Positions 7,745 through 16,628 of a DNA stretch of 23,096 nucleotides are shown one piece after another. The notes below the pieces were generated by a model. It was given only the letters and a program-made list of their open reading frames with translations, ran no database searches and was not told the DNA's origin. The position numbers were made by a program, and so were the translations under genes. This stretch comes from Euryarchaeota archaeon UBA91 (lineage in GTDB: Archaea; Thermoplasmatota; Poseidoniia; Poseidoniales; Poseidoniaceae), in NCBI GenBank assembly GCA_002499705.1, contig DAMU01000084.1:14475-37570 (forward strand), written 5' to 3'. Within the stretch, counting starts at the first letter, position 1. Every line of letters starts with the position of its first letter.

Positions 7745-10700
7745 ATGGACAGAAGAAGTTCAAGTCTTCTTTTGGCTTTTTTATTCATCTTAGGTAACCT
7801 TGCGACACCCTTAATCGAAGTGAATCGTTTGAAGAACGCTGAACCAAATTCCTTAGGAAAAACCCTCCTTGATGAGGCCTTTATTGGATTCACAGGTGAA
7901 AATTCGACTGATTTTTGGAATCAAACACCTTGGTCTTCAATAGCACAACCTCAAGGTTTTGATTTTCTTACCGTTTACGATTATTCTGATGTAGGAGTGC
8001 TCATCAACAATAATTCTGATGCCAGTAAAACCATTGGATGGGCCTTTGTCAATGCTCGAAATATCGCTGAGGAGAATATTTTCTTTTTCAACCATTCAAA
8101 TACGCCAACAAAAGAAACAATCAATCGAAATGAATTCAATGAATTTTTTGCCGCACCATTCTTGGAAATGATTTCCAATCGCACTTCGACAGACGAACTC
8201 AATTATTTAGTTTCGACAAAAGGTATCCCTCTTCGCATTAATGGCGGTAATGATAAGGCGAGTTTTGACCAAGAATTATCCCTGCTGGGAGGTTCTTTCA
8301 ATTCCAGTATCGGTGGAGATTATTGGCTCACGCACGAGTATGGGCCACTCGCTGACGGTTCAATGAAGGCCTTTTCTCGAGAAGAATACGGTTTCTATCT
8401 TGTCACTCGTTTGACGGGTTATACCGTCGAAACTGCACTTGGTTTGATTGAAAAGGCGAACAACAGTCTAGGCCAGCGGGGTATTTTTGCTTTGGACCTG
8501 GCAACAAATCGTAACGAATCGGGATACAAGTTTTGGAATGACGACCTGTATACGGCACAAGCCGAACTGAATGGTAGTATGGGTTTACCAACCGTTTTTG
8601 ACGAAACTTCTGAATTTTTGACGAATCTTTCCAACGTTATGGGGTATGCATCATGGGGTTCAAATGATGGAAGTTGGGGTTCGAATTGGCTTCCAAATGG
8701 CGGATTTGACACCCTTGATTCGGCGTACTCAAGCGGCGCAAAACATTGGAATTCTACTTTGCCGACTCTTTCATCCGGTGATTCTTTCCAATGGTCGACG
8801 CAAACAGATGTGAAAAAGGATGGATCTTCAGCACTCGAAGCTTCTGTTTCAGCCGTATGCTCACAAGAACCCGGAAAAGGCACTCAAGGAATACTTGCAG
8901 AATTTTTTGATAACGATGGTGTAAGTTTCAATACAGGATCTATGCCTTCACTCATCGACCGTGTTCCCGACCATGTTCGACTTGAAAATTCACTTCAATA
9001 TTCATCATCTTCACAAGCATATACTGGTTTAGATGACCGTTTTAAAAATAACTGGGGTGCACGATTTAGTGGTCTTGTTGAAATTCCAGAAGCGGGTAAT
9101 TGGACGTTTTATCTCACTTCTGATGACGGTTCAGAACTTTGGATTAATGGTCAAAGCCTTGTCACCAATTATGGCTCCCATGGAATGGTCGAACGTTCCC
9201 AATACGGCCAATATGAAGCAGGGAAATACGATTTCAAAATTGAATTCTTCCAAGGAGGAGGCCCTCATGGTTTGCAACTTTCATGGTCTGGTCCGAATCA
9301 GAGTAAGGCATTTGTCCCCGCTTCAGCATTCTCCCTCGCAGATAATTACATCCCTTCTGAAAACAATCTCGTTCACCACTGGGATTTCGAAGATGGTTCA
9401 GGCCTTTCTGCCCAAGATTCAGTAAATTCATCTTCAAATTTCACTTTGAAAAATATGAATTCGAGTAATTGGCGCACGTGTGTTGATGGAGGATGTCTTT
9501 GGTATGACGGCGTGGATGATTCATTGGAAGTCGATGTTGATGACTGGATTGGAAACTTCACTGTGAGTCAGTGGGTTTGGGCCAATTCAACGACTTTGCC
9601 AACCTATTCTTCCGTTTTTGCCGTTGATGATAATTCAGCCTCAAACGCTTCATTTCAACACGCCATTTTCAGTGGTGAATGGCGTTTACACAACAACCAA
9701 TCCTATTCCTTTGGTCAGATTGAAGCCCAAGAATGGATGCATTTAGTCACTGTTTTTGACAACGGTGTTGCGCGTCAATACCTCGATGGTGTCTTGGTTA
9801 GAACCACGACTTTCCCCTTGGGAGCGCTCAATAATTTTGATTTGTATAAATTGGGAGTTAACCGTGGTGGTAATGCATATTTTGAAGGTATGATTGACAA
9901 TGTTATGATTTGGGATTCGGCCCTTGAGGACCATGAAATTACGACTTTACATCGCGATATCTACAAGGATTGCTCAGCTTATTCGGGGAATGGACAGGCT
10001 GTTGCTTCCATAGAACAGACCTATGATTTCCCCGAGTATCTTCAAGACCACGCATGGATTATCAGCCTACATGGTCAGCGATTGGGCGATGTGTATGGAG
10101 AGTTTACGATTGAAGTTGAAGGTCTCGATGAAAATGGAACTGTTCTATCAAGTAACCAATCTGGTGGAAAAAACTTCGCACCATCATGGGAATCGAAAAC
10201 CCTGCGTTTCCGTCCGAGCAGCAATGTCAGTTCTTTTCGAATTCGGGTTCCCTTAGACCTTGTAGCTACTTCAACTGACGGCTCAATTTATCTGGATACA
10301 ATGAACCTGCGTCCAATTCGTCCGCATAATTCTTGGGTGGATGGCTCAATTGCAGAAACGGCAGTGTCGACCAGTGGTCGCTCATTTAATTGGGATACAA
10401 GTTATGGGCAATCGCTCATTGCAGATTTACTCGAGGATGGGGTTTCAGGCGCTAAAGGCTATGTTTACGAACCATATCTCACTGCAGTAGGTTCACCGAG
10501 TACATTGATGATGATGTATGCGAAAGGGTTCAATTTAGCAGAATCCCATGCAGCAGCAAACCTACAGGCAGGTTGGATGGGTGTGACCGTAGGTGACCCG
10601 AAGATGGCTCCCTATGCGGATTTGAATCACGATATCAACCTGGTTGATGTTCGTCAGATTCAAAACGCTTCTTTCATGCAACCAACGCAAATACAATTGG

Positions 10701-12994
10701 CCATTGAAAATTTAGGAATGTCTTCTTCCAATGGCACCCTTTTGGTTCAGGATATTCAAGGGAATGTCGAGATGTATCGTGGGAATCTTTCTTTGCCCAG
10801 CGGTGATAAAAATGGCTCTCGAGTATTGTATAACTTGAGTATTGTTCCAGAAAAGATGGGATGGATGGATCTACGCATTCGATACACGAATGCAAGTACG
10901 GACTCTCCTGAGCGAAACTTAGCGAATAATTTAGTGACCATGCGAATATGGGTTAATGCACCTCCAACAGTTGAAAGTATCTACTGTGATGCTGAAGTCT
11001 ATGCGCGAGGGGATAATTTCATCTGCACCATTGAAGCAAGCGACGACATCAATGTAACATCGGTAGAAGTCGATTGGGCTGTAGCCCAGAACCTATCCAA
11101 CCTTTCTGGCCTTCAGTGGGTTACTCGCTCCACGGGTCGAGTGGATTCATTGCGCTGGCAGTCCTCTATCACTCTACCAACTTCTCTCGAACTTGGATAT
11201 TTAGTTTTGAGAGCGAAAGCATTCGATGAGAGCCAACAAGTTGGTGTTGCCCTGGAGACAGATATCGCAACGGTTGTCGATGCTCAGGCTCAATGGTTTG
11301 GTCCTCATTTTGAAGGCGTTGACTCACCTTCATGGTCTGGAGTCAATCAACTTCCATACCGCCCTACAGGAGGGTTGTTCCGTGGAGAAGTGGCAAACGT
11401 TACGATGTGTGTTTTGGATGCAGATTATGACCTTCTTGAACAACAGCCCATTCTAACAGCGTCTGTTGGACAGGTGTTCAACATCAGTTATGCTTCTCAG
11501 GTTGATTCCAGTCACCACTGTTACCATGGCTCGTACTTAAGAAACGTCAGTACTACACTTGAAGACATTGTTTTTGAAATTAGGCAGACCGATGGGACCC
11601 TCCTTCAATCACGTGTTCTTTCAGTGAGCGATCGTGCACCTCTCGCTACCATCGAAATTGTTGACAGCGATGGACTTGTTTTAGACAGTGTGCGAGGTGG
11701 AGGAAATGAATTCGCCCGAATTCATATTTCAGATTCAGATGACCCTTCATCATCAGTTACTGGAGATTTACATGTTCAATGGCCAGGTGCTGAACAAAGA
11801 ACAGTTCCAGTGGACGCACAAAACATTGGTTCCCCACTTCTCTTAGAATTGCCAGATATCACAGATGCATTAGAAGGAGGTGAACTTGAACTTCGGCTGG
11901 AAATAACTGGACAACATGGCGCACTGTTGAGTGAATTCTACACGCTACCTTTACTTCTAACCACTCCAGAAGTTCTTTCTTCGCACCTCTGTGATCAAGA
12001 CGGTGCCATTACTTCACTCAGGTTTGGAAACACCGGATATTTGCTCGTACATCTGCAAAGTGAACGGCCGATTCTTTCAATGCAGACAACGCTAAGCCAG
12101 TTAGGTTGGTCAGTTTCTGCACCATCATTAGGCGAAATTAGTACTGACGATCCATCGATTCAAAATTGTCTTTCCCTCAATTCTTCGCTTGCAGCTGATG
12201 AGCAATTGCACAAATTTAGGCTACGTCTTGATGGAACTTTCATCGATGGCGAGGGTCAGATTCTGTTTAATGTACGAGACGTGGACGGATTGTCAAAGTC
12301 GTTGAATCTCCCTCTTGAGTTCTATCATGCCGCTCCTCAAACGATGCTCCAAGCAGGTCAAAACCTTACTGCGGGCGATTTGCTTTCATTCACGGGGTCT
12401 GTAACCGATGCAGATGGAATTGACGATTTGTTATGCTCTGCACGAATCTCTCATAATCAGTCTGAATTGGCAGAATTGCAAGTAACGCTTCAACCTCAAA
12501 ATTCCACTTCAGCAGATTTAGCATTCCAGTTCCCCACAACAGGCATTTTGAGTAACCTTACCATAGAGGTAGAAGTGACGTGTATCGATTCATGGTCCCA
12601 ATCGAATTCTTCAAAAATTGAATTCACTTTACTCCCCGAAACTGTTTGTGATACATGCCAGCAATCTACTTTAGATGATGGAGCAGTCAAAACTTCTTTT
12701 TCTTCAGCAAGCATTGTCATGTTTGTGTTTGTTCTTCTTCTCGGTTTACTTGGTTTGACGCTGCTTTTGAAAAAGCCCAAAGAAGTGGAAGATCCATTAT
12801 GGGTATCACAAGAAGAACCAGAAGAGATTCCTCTCAAGGATTCTGCTGAATTGAAGAAACCCACTGGATGGTCAGATGAGCAGTATCGTCTTTGGCTTGA
12901 GGGTGAAATGCCGGAGGGTTGGACACTGGTCCAGTGGGTGGTATTCAGCGATGAACAAATTCAAGTTCTCGAATCTCAAGGAAACCAAAATTGA
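7745..12994 (+). CDS. Giant secreted, membrane-anchored protein: TIGR03790-like, PA14, LamG, Ig-like
   Basis: 1749 residues with a signal peptide (about 1-22), one helix near 1658-1676 and a cytoplasmic tail of about 70 residues, so nearly all of it is outside the cell. The N-terminal part matches the uncharacterised TIGR03790 family: STKGIPLRI (about 155), SFDQELSLL (about 173), FYLVTRLTGYT (about 217), YASWGSND (about 300). The last part of that family (ETAVSTSGRSF, GYVYEPYL, GDPKMAPY) appears only at about 868-958. Between them are the first half of a jelly-roll module (about 318-375), a PA14 domain (about 381-527, SDDGSELWING), a LamG domain (about 543-735, WMHLVTVFDNG) and the second half of the jelly roll (about 742-850). 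Ig-like beta domains fill the rest to the membrane helix. Modules of this kind usually bind carbohydrate. The tail has WSDEQYRLWLEG and EGWTLVQW. No protease triad was identified. Confidence 0.92.
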   Translation: MDRRSSSLLLAFLFILGNLATPLIEVNRLKNAEPNSLGKTLLDEAFIGFTGENSTDFWNQTPWSSIAQPQGFDFLTVYDYSDVGVLINNNSDASKTIGWAFVNARNIAEENIFFFNHSNTPTKETINRNEFNEFFAAPFLEMISNRTSTDELNYLVSTKGIPLRINGGNDKASFDQELSLLGGSFNSSIGGDYWLTHEYGPLADGSMKAFSREEYGFYLVTRLTGYTVETALGLIEKANNSLGQRGIFALDLATNRNESGYKFWNDDLYTAQAELNGSMGLPTVFDETSEFLTNLSNVMGYASWGSNDGSWGSNWLPNGGFDTLDSAYSSGAKHWNSTLPTLSSGDSFQWSTQTDVKKDGSSALEASVSAVCSQEPGKGTQGILAEFFDNDGVSFNTGSMPSLIDRVPDHVRLENSLQYSSSSQAYTGLDDRFKNNWGARFSGLVEIPEAGNWTFYLTSDDGSELWINGQSLVTNYGSHGMVERSQYGQYEAGKYDFKIEFFQGGGPHGLQLSWSGPNQSKAFVPASAFSLADNYIPSENNLVHHWDFEDGSGLSAQDSVNSSSNFTLKNMNSSNWRTCVDGGCLWYDGVDDSLEVDVDDWIGNFTVSQWVWANSTTLPTYSSVFAVDDNSASNASFQHAIFSGEWRLHNNQSYSFGQIEAQEWMHLVTVFDNGVARQYLDGVLVRTTTFPLGALNNFDLYKLGVNRGGNAYFEGMIDNVMIWDSALEDHEITTLHRDIYKDCSAYSGNGQAVASIEQTYDFPEYLQDHAWIISLHGQRLGDVYGEFTIEVEGLDENGTVLSSNQSGGKNFAPSWESKTLRFRPSSNVSSFRIRVPLDLVATSTDGSIYLDTMNLRPIRPHNSWVDGSIAETAVSTSGRSFNWDTSYGQSLIADLLEDGVSGAKGYVYEPYLTAVGSPSTLMMMYAKGFNLAESHAAANLQAGWMGVTVGDPKMAPYADLNHDINLVDVRQIQNASFMQPTQIQLAIENLGMSSSNGTLLVQDIQGNVEMYRGNLSLPSGDKNGSRVLYNLSIVPEKMGWMDLRIRYTNASTDSPERNLANNLVTMRIWVNAPPTVESIYCDAEVYARGDNFICTIEASDDINVTSVEVDWAVAQNLSNLSGLQWVTRSTGRVDSLRWQSSITLPTSLELGYLVLRAKAFDESQQVGVALETDIATVVDAQAQWFGPHFEGVDSPSWSGVNQLPYRPTGGLFRGEVANVTMCVLDADYDLLEQQPILTASVGQVFNISYASQVDSSHHCYHGSYLRNVSTTLEDIVFEIRQTDGTLLQSRVLSVSDRAPLATIEIVDSDGLVLDSVRGGGNEFARIHISDSDDPSSSVTGDLHVQWPGAEQRTVPVDAQNIGSPLLLELPDITDALEGGELELRLEITGQHGALLSEFYTLPLLLTTPEVLSSHLCDQDGAITSLRFGNTGYLLVHLQSERPILSMQTTLSQLGWSVSAPSLGEISTDDPSIQNCLSLNSSLAADEQLHKFRLRLDGTFIDGEGQILFNVRDVDGLSKSLNLPLEFYHAAPQTMLQAGQNLTAGDLLSFTGSVTDADGIDDLLCSARISHNQSELAELQVTLQPQNSTSADLAFQFPTTGILSNLTIEVEVTCIDSWSQSNSSKIEFTLLPETVCDTCQQSTLDDGAVKTSFSSASIVMFVFVLLLGLLGLTLLLKKPKEVEDPLWVSQEEPEEIPLKDSAELKKPTGWSDEQYRLWLEGEMPEGWTLVQWVVFSDEQIQVLESQGNQN

Positions 12995-13150
12995 ATCGAA
13001 TTCGTAGTCGTAAATTGTTAATTAAAATTCATCTCGATGTGATTTTTCCATAGATGGATTTTGGTGCCGAAAACATCCTCTTTTCTAAACGATAGACTGC
13101 GGCTTAGTGTGCCAAAAACAGTAATCCGAAAGGGTCACTGCGGCGCTTAT

Positions 13151-13190
13151 AGGGCGCAGTATAGCGTTTTATCGCCCTAAATACTATATA
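13151..13190 (+). promoter_or_regulatory. Promoter of the MC1 gene with overlapping inverted repeat
   Basis: CTAAATACTATATA (13177-13190) is a strong archaeal TATA-type element 37 bases or more before the ATG, leaving a short leader that holds the ribosome site. An inverted repeat, AGGGCG (13151-13156) and CGCCCT (13173-13178) with 16 bases between, ends at the box edge and could bind a regulator or carry the B-recognition element. The 232-base gap from 12995 to 13226 shows nothing else. Confidence 0.5.
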
Positions 13191-13212
13191 CCTGACTAAG
13201 TTGTCAATTATC

Positions 13213-13218
13213 GGAGGT
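13213..13218 (+). promoter_or_regulatory. Ribosome binding site of the MC1 gene
   Basis: GGAGGT lies eight bases before the ATG at 13227. It is the fullest Shine-Dalgarno match in the window and fixes the start. It fits a highly expressed chromatin protein. Confidence 0.8.
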
Positions 13219-13226
13219 AATCCAAA

Positions 13227-13490
13227 ATGTCTGATAAAAAATACTTTGTTCTCATGGAGAACGGAAAAGATACGAGCCAGGTTTTTGCTAGCAAACAACC
13301 CCGTGGCGCAGCCCTCAAAGCTGCAACCCGCGGACATACGAACATACGCCTACGAGAGCGTGGCACCAAGCGTGTCCACGTCTTTACTGGCAGCATTAGC
13401 ATGGTTCCAAAGCCAGCTAATGGACCTGCTTGGCTTCCTGACAAGATCAAGAAGGCAAACGTCAAGAAGTCCGGAATCGAACACCTTTGA
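13227..13490 (+). CDS. MC1-type archaeal chromatin protein
   Basis: A small basic DNA-binding protein of 87 residues that compacts and bends DNA as a monomer. The family hallmarks are present in order: KKYFVL at the first strand, FASKQPRGAALKAATRG (20-36), IRLRERGTKRVHVF (40-53), and PAWLPDKI with Trp69 near the C-terminus. Compared with Methanosarcina MC1 (93 residues, from memory) the loop after ATRG is shorter by about five residues. The protein lies alone between the large surface protein and the convergent DoxX-like gene, with its own TATA box and a GGAGGT ribosome site. It is one of the clearest archaeal markers in the window. MC1 is known from Methanosarcina, halophiles and marine group II. 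Confidence 0.95.
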   Translation: MSDKKYFVLMENGKDTSQVFASKQPRGAALKAATRGHTNIRLRERGTKRVHVFTGSISMVPKPANGPAWLPDKIKKANVKKSGIEHL

Positions 13491-13518
13491 TTCCGTATCT
13501 GCTTGATAGTCAGTTCTT

Positions 13519-13539
13519 CAAACTTGAAAATCAAGTTTG
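13519..13539 (+). terminator. Perfect 9-bp hairpin between convergent genes
   Basis: CAAACTTGA, an AAA loop and TCAAGTTTG form a perfect stem 29 bases after the MC1 stop. No T-run follows on either strand, so termination by a bacterial-type intrinsic mechanism is doubtful. It may mark a transcript end or processing site for the convergent MC1 and DoxX-like transcripts. Confidence 0.4.
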
Positions 13540-13564
13540 TCCCCGCAAGGGTCGCCGCTTCATT

Positions 13565-13580
13565 TCTCTCTTCGGAGAGA
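13565..13580. terminator. 6-bp hairpin with TTCG loop between convergent genes
   Basis: TCTCTC, TTCG and GAGAGA make a perfect stem closed by C and G, the very stable cUUCGg tetraloop on the plus-strand RNA. It lies nine bases beyond the DoxX-like stop (13590) on the minus strand and 75 bases beyond the MC1 stop. Together with the hairpin at 13519 it may end or stabilise both transcripts. Confidence 0.4.
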
Positions 13581-13589
13581 TTTGGAGCC

Positions 13590-13991
13590 TCAACTTTCCT
13601 TTCTTTGTGGCCATTTCGCAATCCACAGCGACAGCCATATCATCCCAACTTGAACGATTGCTCGAGTAATATGGCCAGAGGTTGAGAAATTCGTACTTCC
13701 GACACTGATATCATTGATCCACATATTCAAATTTGCCCAGTAAATCAAAACAAGAAATACAGCGGTTGAAAATCCAGCCCTTCTTCTTGATTTTCTAATA
13801 ATAAGTCCCAATCCAAGAATCACTTCTACAAGCCCACTTACATAAACCCAAAAATCTGGGAAGCCGAGAACTTCTGGCACAATTGGCGTAAAAAATGCAG
13901 TATCAATGAAATGTTGGATTCCTACCCAAACCAGCGCACCTCCAAAAATTACTGCGGATATACCACGTGCACTTTCGTACGCTTGTGACAC
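13590..13991 (-). CDS. DoxX-family membrane protein
   Basis: This 133-residue protein has four membrane segments (about 9-29, 43-64, 72-92, 106-126). The sequence pattern is that of the DoxX/DoxD-like family: a polar first helix with WVGIQHF, then VYVSGLVEVILGLGLI with the conserved Gly and Glu, a basic loop KSRRRAG, then LIYWANLNMWIND. Family members are associated with membrane redox (thiosulfate:quinone oxidoreductase subunit in Acidianus, an oxidant-defence complex in mycobacteria), but most have no known role. GTG at 13991 is the only start, because an in-frame TGA lies just upstream. It follows sdhB by nine bases and is the last gene of the run, which suggests a link with the quinone pool or with succinate dehydrogenase. 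Confidence 0.82.
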   Translation of the reverse strand: MSQAYESARGISAVIFGGALVWVGIQHFIDTAFFTPIVPEVLGFPDFWVYVSGLVEVILGLGLIIRKSRRRAGFSTAVFLVLIYWANLNMWINDISVGSTNFSTSGHITRAIVQVGMIWLSLWIAKWPQRKES

Positions 13992-14000
13992 GTGACCATC

Positions 14001-14768
14001 TCAGTACCGGACTTTTTGACGAGTAATGGTGCGCCATATGCGCTGAAGAGGGTCATAGTATCGATCAACAACTCGCTCTTTCAACTGAATGATTGCATCA
14101 TCGGTGATTTGAATACCAGCAGGACAAACTTCGGTGCAACACCGTGTGATGTTGCAGTATTCAATTCCAAATTCCTTTTTGATTTCAGGAACTCTGTCTT
14201 CGAGGTCCAGTGGGTGCATCTCATATTGAGCAAGGCGAACGAGATTCCGAGGGCCTGCAAAGTCGTCGAACAAAGCATGGTCACGTAATACGTGGCACGT
14301 GTTTACACAGAGGAAACATTCGATACACTCTCGGAATTGTTGAACTCTGTCAGCTTCCATTTGATTAAACTCCCAGTTCATTTCTTCTGGTCCATTAATA
14401 GGTTTAATTCTTTGAGCGACTTCATAATTCCACGAAACATCCGTCACCAAATCTTTGACATGAGGGAAGGCTTTCATCGGACGGATTTCAATAGGCTGAC
14501 CTTCAGGAGTTTCTGCCACAACATCACTCATACGAGTCATGCATAACAATCGTGGACGGCCATTGATTTCAGCTGAGCATGAACCACATTTACCAGCCTT
14601 ACAATTCCAACGAACCGATAAATCGGGCTGTTGTTCGTATTGAATACGGTGCACACAATCCAAAACGACCATGCCTTCATCCAGTTCAATAGTGAACTCT
14701 TCAAGAGCAGCCTCCTCACCTTCTCCGCGAAGGATTTTGAACTCCTGAGTCTTACCTTTGAGTGACAT
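14001..14768 (-). CDS. sdhB: Succinate dehydrogenase/fumarate reductase iron-sulfur subunit
   Basis: A 255-residue protein that carries electrons from the flavoprotein to the quinone site. The N-terminal ferredoxin domain has the [2Fe-2S] ligands Cys56, Cys61, Cys64 and Cys76 in the CxxxxCGSC...LLC pattern. The C-terminal half has CIECFLCVNTC (Cys148, 151, 154, 158) and CNITRCCTEVCP (Cys205, 210/211, 215) for the [4Fe-4S] and third cluster. The Cys205 region is slightly unusual in having adjacent Cys210 and Cys211, and Cys158 is followed by His where many SdhB proteins have Pro. The ATG overlaps the sdhA stop by one base (TAATG), with GGTGA six bases upstream, so translation is coupled. Confidence 0.96.
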   Translation of the reverse strand: MSLKGKTQEFKILRGEGEEAALEEFTIELDEGMVVLDCVHRIQYEQQPDLSVRWNCKAGKCGSCSAEINGRPRLLCMTRMSDVVAETPEGQPIEIRPMKAFPHVKDLVTDVSWNYEVAQRIKPINGPEEMNWEFNQMEADRVQQFRECIECFLCVNTCHVLRDHALFDDFAGPRNLVRLAQYEMHPLDLEDRVPEIKKEFGIEYCNITRCCTEVCPAGIQITDDAIIQLKERVVDRYYDPLQRIWRTITRQKVRY

Positions 14769-16618
14769 TACTTCTCACCCTCTTGTTCAGCAGCACGTTC
14801 AGCAATCATTGACTTCACTTCTTTGATGGCATCTTTTAGATCGGAACGCATTTCTTCAACAGGTTCTTGGCGAATCTTAATCTCGCCTTTTTCCATGTAA
14901 ACAATATTTACAATTTTACCCCATTCTTCAAGTTCACCTGGGAAATCATCGCGTGTATGGCCACCCCGACTTTCTTCACGAGTTAGCGCTGCAAGGGTCG
15001 CAGCAATAGAAACATCAACCATATTCTTGAGGTCTAATGCTTGATGCCATCCTGAATTGTATTTACGTGATGTGCCGGGGAAACACTTTGATTGACGCTC
15101 ATCAAAAGCCTTCAAATCATCCATGGCTTCAGTCATTTCTTCTTTTGTTCGAATGATTCCCACCTTTGCTTGCATCATGTCGCGCATAGCATCGTAAATA
15201 AGGCCAGGATTCTCGCCTTCTTCTCTTTCGAGAGGAGCGAGCATGACTTGAATTGCAGATTGCACTTGTGCATCATCGATGCCCGGCTGAGCGAGGTCCT
15301 TGGCTCGCTTTGAAGCGAATTCTCCAGCCCTTTTTCCAAATGTGATAAGATCAGACAGGGAGTTTCCACCGAGGCGGTTCGCTCCATGCAAGCCGGAAGC
15401 AACTTCGCCACATGCATAAAGCCCAGGGACGTTGCTTTCTTGGGTCTCTGCGTTTACGCGAACACCACCCATTACATAGTGGGCTGTTGGCCCAACTTCC
15501 ATTGGTTCTTTGGAGATGTCAACGCCTGCTAATTCTTTGAATTGGTGATGCATTGAGGGAAGTTTCTTCAGAATGGCTTCTTCACCACGATGTGAAATAT
15601 CGAGGAAAGCACCACCATGAGGGGAGCCACGTCCAGCTTTGACTTCTGAATTGATAGCCTTGGCTACAACGTCTCGAGTAAGTAATTCGGGAGGCCTTCG
15701 GACTGTCGCTAATTTTCCTGAAACGACTTCTTCAACCCATTGATCCGATTCTTCAATCGAGTCGGCATGGTCACCAGCAAACATTTCTGGGACATAGTCG
15801 AACATGAAACGCTCTCCTTCTGAATTTGTTAATCGGCCACCTTCTCCACGAACGCCCTCAGTAACCAAAATACCTCTCACTGAAGGAGGCCATACCATGC
15901 CAGTAGGGTGGAATTGAACGAACTCCATATCGCGTAATTCGGCACCAGCCCAAAGAGCGAGAGCATGACCGTCTCCAGTATATTCCCATGAACCTGAGCA
16001 GACTGACCAGCAGCGGGTTATTCCGCCGGTAGCAAGAATGACAGATTTGCCGGAGAAGGCATGGAAATCACCGTCAACTCGGGTATATGCAACGCACCCA
16101 GTTACTCTGTCGCCCTCTTTGAGTAGATGCCGAACGGTGTATTCCATGAAAATATCAATTCCTTCGTGAATACCCCTTTCCTGTAAGGTTCGAATAAGTT
16201 CCAAACCCGTAGCATCTCCAACGTGAGCGAGTCTTGGGAACGTGTGTCCTCCGAAGTTTCGCTGATTGATTGTGTTTTCAGTAGTTCGGTCAAAGACTGC
16301 ACCCCATGTTTCCAGTTCACGAACTCTGTCAGGTGCTTCTTTGGCATGTAACTCAGCCATTCGCCAGTCTGCAAGCCATTTACTTCCTTTCATGGTGTCA
16401 TGGAAGTGAACCTTCCATCCATCACGAGGATCTGCATTCTGTAATGCTGCAGCACAGCCGCCTTCGGCCATGACCGTGTGCGCTTTACCAAGCAGAGACT
16501 TGGTGATCATTGCCGTTTTTGCACCACTCCTTGCCGCTTCAATAGCAGCTCGTAGACCAGCACCTCCAGCACCTATGACGATTACATCGTATTCGTATTT
16601 CTTGAATTCTTCAGTCAT
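14768..16618 (-). CDS. sdhA: Succinate dehydrogenase/fumarate reductase flavoprotein subunit
   Basis: A 616-residue catalytic subunit that oxidises succinate to fumarate, or the reverse, using covalent FAD. The dinucleotide fold has GAGGAG (16-21). HTVMAEGG puts His47 at the position that links FAD covalently. GGHTFPRLAHVGDATG (about 124-138) and LLTRDVVAKA with Arg315 (the likely catalytic base/proton shuttle) match the family, as do HYVMGGVRV (about 376) and the C-terminal capping domain. The start at 16618 was chosen because GAGGT lies seven bases upstream; the ATG at 16624 would leave only one base. The ribosome site overlaps the sdhC stop codon. Together with sdhC and sdhB it forms a complete complex II. 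Confidence 0.96.
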   Translation of the reverse strand: MTEEFKKYEYDVIVIGAGGAGLRAAIEAARSGAKTAMITKSLLGKAHTVMAEGGCAAALQNADPRDGWKVHFHDTMKGSKWLADWRMAELHAKEAPDRVRELETWGAVFDRTTENTINQRNFGGHTFPRLAHVGDATGLELIRTLQERGIHEGIDIFMEYTVRHLLKEGDRVTGCVAYTRVDGDFHAFSGKSVILATGGITRCWSVCSGSWEYTGDGHALALWAGAELRDMEFVQFHPTGMVWPPSVRGILVTEGVRGEGGRLTNSEGERFMFDYVPEMFAGDHADSIEESDQWVEEVVSGKLATVRRPPELLTRDVVAKAINSEVKAGRGSPHGGAFLDISHRGEEAILKKLPSMHHQFKELAGVDISKEPMEVGPTAHYVMGGVRVNAETQESNVPGLYACGEVASGLHGANRLGGNSLSDLITFGKRAGEFASKRAKDLAQPGIDDAQVQSAIQVMLAPLEREEGENPGLIYDAMRDMMQAKVGIIRTKEEMTEAMDDLKAFDERQSKCFPGTSRKYNSGWHQALDLKNMVDVSIAATLAALTREESRGGHTRDDFPGELEEWGKIVNIVYMEKGEIKIRQEPVEEMRSDLKDAIKEVKSMIAERAAEQEGEK

Positions 16619-16628
16619 TTCCATTACC

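Noticed and set aside
13208..13621. 137-residue open frame on the minus strand across MC1
   Set aside because: Antisense to a clear MC1 gene, no family resemblance, and composition of a shadow frame.
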